Position numbers and translations under genes: made by a program | The notes under the pieces: model-generated | The model's input: only the letters and a program-made list of their open reading frames with translations | The model's database searches: none | What the model was told of the DNA's origin: nothing | Part shown: one piece after another, positions 1 through 17,013 of the stretch | Numbering within the stretch: the first letter of the stretch is position 1 | Layout: every line of letters starts with the position of its first letter | Source: Dunaliella salina | Lineage: Eukaryota > Chlorophyta > Chlorophyceae > Chlamydomonadales > Dunaliellaceae | Direction: 5' to 3' | NCBI GenBank assembly: GCA_002284615.2 | Contig: MU069484.1 | Coordinates: 282,051 to 299,063, forward strand | Length of the DNA stretch: 17,013 nt

Positions 1-137
1 ATCAGGCCAACCTCAAAGAATGCACGCGTCAAAAGGCACAAGGTGTATCAGGCCAACCTCAAAGAATGCACGCGTCAACCTCAAAGAATGCACGCGTCAA
101 AAGGCACAAGGTGTATCAGGCCAACCTCAAAGAATCT
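1..137. repeat. Recent 46-bp and 22-bp tandem duplications
   Basis: A 46-bp unit (ATCAGGCCAACCTCAAAG...) begins at 1, 47 and 115. Within it a 22-bp piece (55-76) is repeated perfectly at 77-98. The near identity shows that the copying is recent compared with the decayed copies to the right. Confidence 0.85.
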
Positions 138-1413
138 GTGCATCAGGTTTACCCCATGGACTGGATGACCTGCAATGCGTGTGGCGCATCAGGCTCACCA
201 CATTTTCTAGGGTTTCATGCGCGTGGGGTTGCCTTCATGGCACTGGACTGCCTGCAGTGCAAGCAGGCTGACCACATGGGCAGTGCGCTAGCTTTTGTGG
301 GGGACTGCCCATAATGCTTCGGATTAGACCCACCACGTGCGCATCAGGCCAACCTCATAGAATGTGTGCATTGGATCTTTTCCCCTGAAACAACCACCAA
401 ATAGAGCTGGCATTGGACTCCTCAATCTTGAGAAATGGCAAAGCATGCGTCTTTTGATATACCCCCTGAATTCTTGCTCCGAGGTTAACCTGATGAGGAA
501 GTGGACTGTACTTCCTGCAGTGCTTGAGACGCATCAGGCTCACCACATGCGCATGGGGTTGCCTTCATGGAGCTGCCACATCAAGACATCAGGCCCATAT
601 ACCCTACAGCTCTGTGACCACTACACACCCCTCAATTTTTTGAATTGAATACATCCATTGCGCAACCCCATTGCGCACCCAAATTTTCCCCAAAATTCCA
701 AAAATTCCCCTCAAAAACATTTTTTGTGCATTACGCAGAGCTTGAAAAAAATTTACACATTGCGTGATGATCAAGGAGCTGTAGGGTACTCATGGACTGC
801 CCACGATACATGCAGCGCATCAGGCTCACCACATGCGCCGTAGGCTGACCCCATGGAAGACCGCCTGCAGTGCTGTCTATGCATTAGATCCACAACATAC
901 ACATCAAGCCAACTTCACAGAATCTGTGCATCAGGTCCACCCCATGGACTGCCCACGATACATGCAGCGCATCACTCATGGACTGCCCACGATACATGCA
1001 GCGCATCAGGCCAACTTCACAGAATCTGTGCATCAGGTCCACCCCATGGACTGCACTGCCTGCAGCACTTCTGGCGCAGCAAGCAAACTACATAAGCACA
1101 GGTTACCTTGGTGTTGGCAGATCAGCGCATCAGGCCTGCACACCCCATAAACCACCCACACCGCATCAGGCTCAGCGCATCAGCTTACCACGTGCACGGT
1201 AGGCTGACCCCATGGAGAACAGCCCGCAGTGTTGTATGTAGACCCACCATGTACACATCAGACCAACCTCTAGAAATCTGTGCATCAGGTTTATCTCATG
1301 GACTGGACTGCCTGCAGTGCTTGCTGCGCATGAGGATCACCATTTGTGGTGGGCTACAAGCGCATGTAGTTGCCTTTTTGGAGCTGCCACATCAGCACAT
1401 CAGGCCTACACAC
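1..1413 (-). repeat. Intron 11 (partial): degenerate repeats of the exon 11 donor edge
   Basis: At least nine copies, on the minus strand, of the end of exon 11 (CGC-TG...CACTGTGGGCRGTCCATG plus GTGGACC-like intron bases) lie near 147-192, 495-538, 791-822, 847-890, 943-974, 977-1008, 1037-1080, 1204-1245 and 1289-1334. The 32-bp block at 791, 943 and 977 is identical and would translate LMRCMYRGQSM beside the exon's LMRCKHCGRSM. A 44-bp block at 909-952 recurs unchanged at 1011-1054. The stretch from about 600 to 790 is not part of the array; it has short A/C-rich homopolymer clusters and nothing recognisable. Confidence 0.8.
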
Positions 1414-16283
<14,870 letters not shown>

Positions 16284-16940
16284 CTGCAAGCAAAAGGATG
16301 TTTGGGGTCATTGCCTCTGAGCTGACTGCTGCCTGGGCGGCCCACGCTGTGTGAACAAGGGCACAGTCCCGCACCGAGGGGCCTGGCCATACAGGTCTGT
16401 AAGCAATGAGGTTTTGCCATGCACAACTGAGGGCACCCTTGCTTCTAAATCACATAGTTGTGACTGGTGTCTGAGTGCCCGCAATTTGGAAACGTCCTTG
16501 CTGCCTGTGCTGAAGGGCCTGTCCCCGGAGCCCAGTGAGCGGAAGAAATGTGCTGCACACTTCTGAGAGCATTCTGCTTCTCAAAAAGGTGTAACCAGTG
16601 CCCCCGAGTGCCTGAATTTAGAGCGTTCCGTGCCGTCTGCGCTGAAGGGCCTGCCCATGGAGGCCTGCAGGCAAGATGTTGGGGAGGGCCTGCAAGCAAC
16701 AAGTTCGGGAGGGGAAGCTTTCACCTGGTCATTGTACACGCATTCGACAAAGAAACACAACGGGCAAAACATCCTTTCAATGGACGAGAAGGCGCTCGTG
16801 AACCTGCTTTTCTCAGGTAATTAACATATCGTGAGGTCAGCCAAAAATTAGCTCAAGCCCCATAAGGACTTCAATAAGACAGAGCAACTGAGCATGCAGA
16901 GTTGCTGGGAGTGACTTCAAAGTTAAAGGTGAAGATGAAA

Positions 16941-17013
16941 CCCCCCCGATGAGCTCGCCCCCCCCGTTGAAGTGCCCCCCCATTAAGGAAGCCCCCCCGA
17001 CGCCTGGACCCCC
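16941..17013. repeat. C-tract array with exact 17-bp period
   Basis: C7, C8, C7, C7 and C5 (cut by the window end) start at 16941, 16958, 16975, 16992 and 17009, each exactly 17 bp apart. The 10 bases between tracts differ from unit to unit. The minus strand therefore has five G-tracts in a row, able to form G-quadruplexes. That strand is also open and Gly-rich (GGASLMGGHFNGGGELIGG), so a coding origin cannot be excluded. Confidence 0.92.

Overview
This is a nuclear genomic window from a eukaryote. Nearly all of it belongs to one gene on the minus strand that is cut into small exons by large, repeat-filled introns. Long continuous ORFs on either strand are low-complexity translations or intronic accidents. 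When the minus strand is read for splice sites, eleven exons line up in perfect phase from about 16283 down to 1414. They give 1325 coding nt (441 codons plus 2 nt) in a 14.87 kb span, about 9 % coding. All eleven donors are GT. Ten of eleven acceptors end CAG, nine of them TGCAG; the exception is AAG. TGCAG acceptors, roughly balanced GC, (CA)n/(GT)n blocks of 150-200 bp, poly-C runs and minisatellite-packed introns suggest a green alga, for example a chlorophyte of the Dunaliella/volvocine kind. That assignment is inference; no marker gene fixes the organism.

The protein is a chain of C2HC zinc fingers with spacing C-x2-C-x11-H-x3-C (Pfam zf-C2HC_2 type, as in ZNF474/ZC2HC1 proteins). Five fingers are complete and the sixth is cut by the left window edge. 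Two finger types alternate. The odd type reads CYL-CGQQYGS..L.IHI.QC and usually continues into KKW or EKW. The even type reads C..CGRTFRP.AFE.H.KVC. Within a unit the two are joined by a basic, proline-rich linker (KPRRERRPLPPPP-like) and a D/E-F-N-x-x-M segment. Units are joined by Gly/Ala/Pro-rich linkers. The window therefore holds two complete two-finger units and most of a third. The N-terminus (right of 16283) and C-terminus (left of 1414) are not resolved.

Layout from right to left, in gene order: poly-C 17-bp array (16941-17013); duplicated copies of the start of exon 1 (16284-16700); exons 1-5 (16283-11052), with a 2.8 kb intron 3 carrying a (TG)n block; exons 6-9 (9682-6268), with a (CA)74 block and AT-rich DNA in intron 8; intron 9 (6267-4097), made of four minisatellite families; exon 10; intron 10 (4027-1587), again almost wholly repeats; exon 11 (1586-1414); and intron 11, running off the window.

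The most unusual feature is that many of the intronic tandem arrays are copies of the adjoining exon-intron junction. The arrays beside exons 1 (5' side), 2, 5, 6, 9 (3' side) and 11 (both sides) each repeat the last or first 10-40 exon bases together with the splice-site bases, 4 to 10 or more times. This creates rows of decoy or decayed splice sites. Seven of 22 exon edges show it. I know of no standard name for this architecture.
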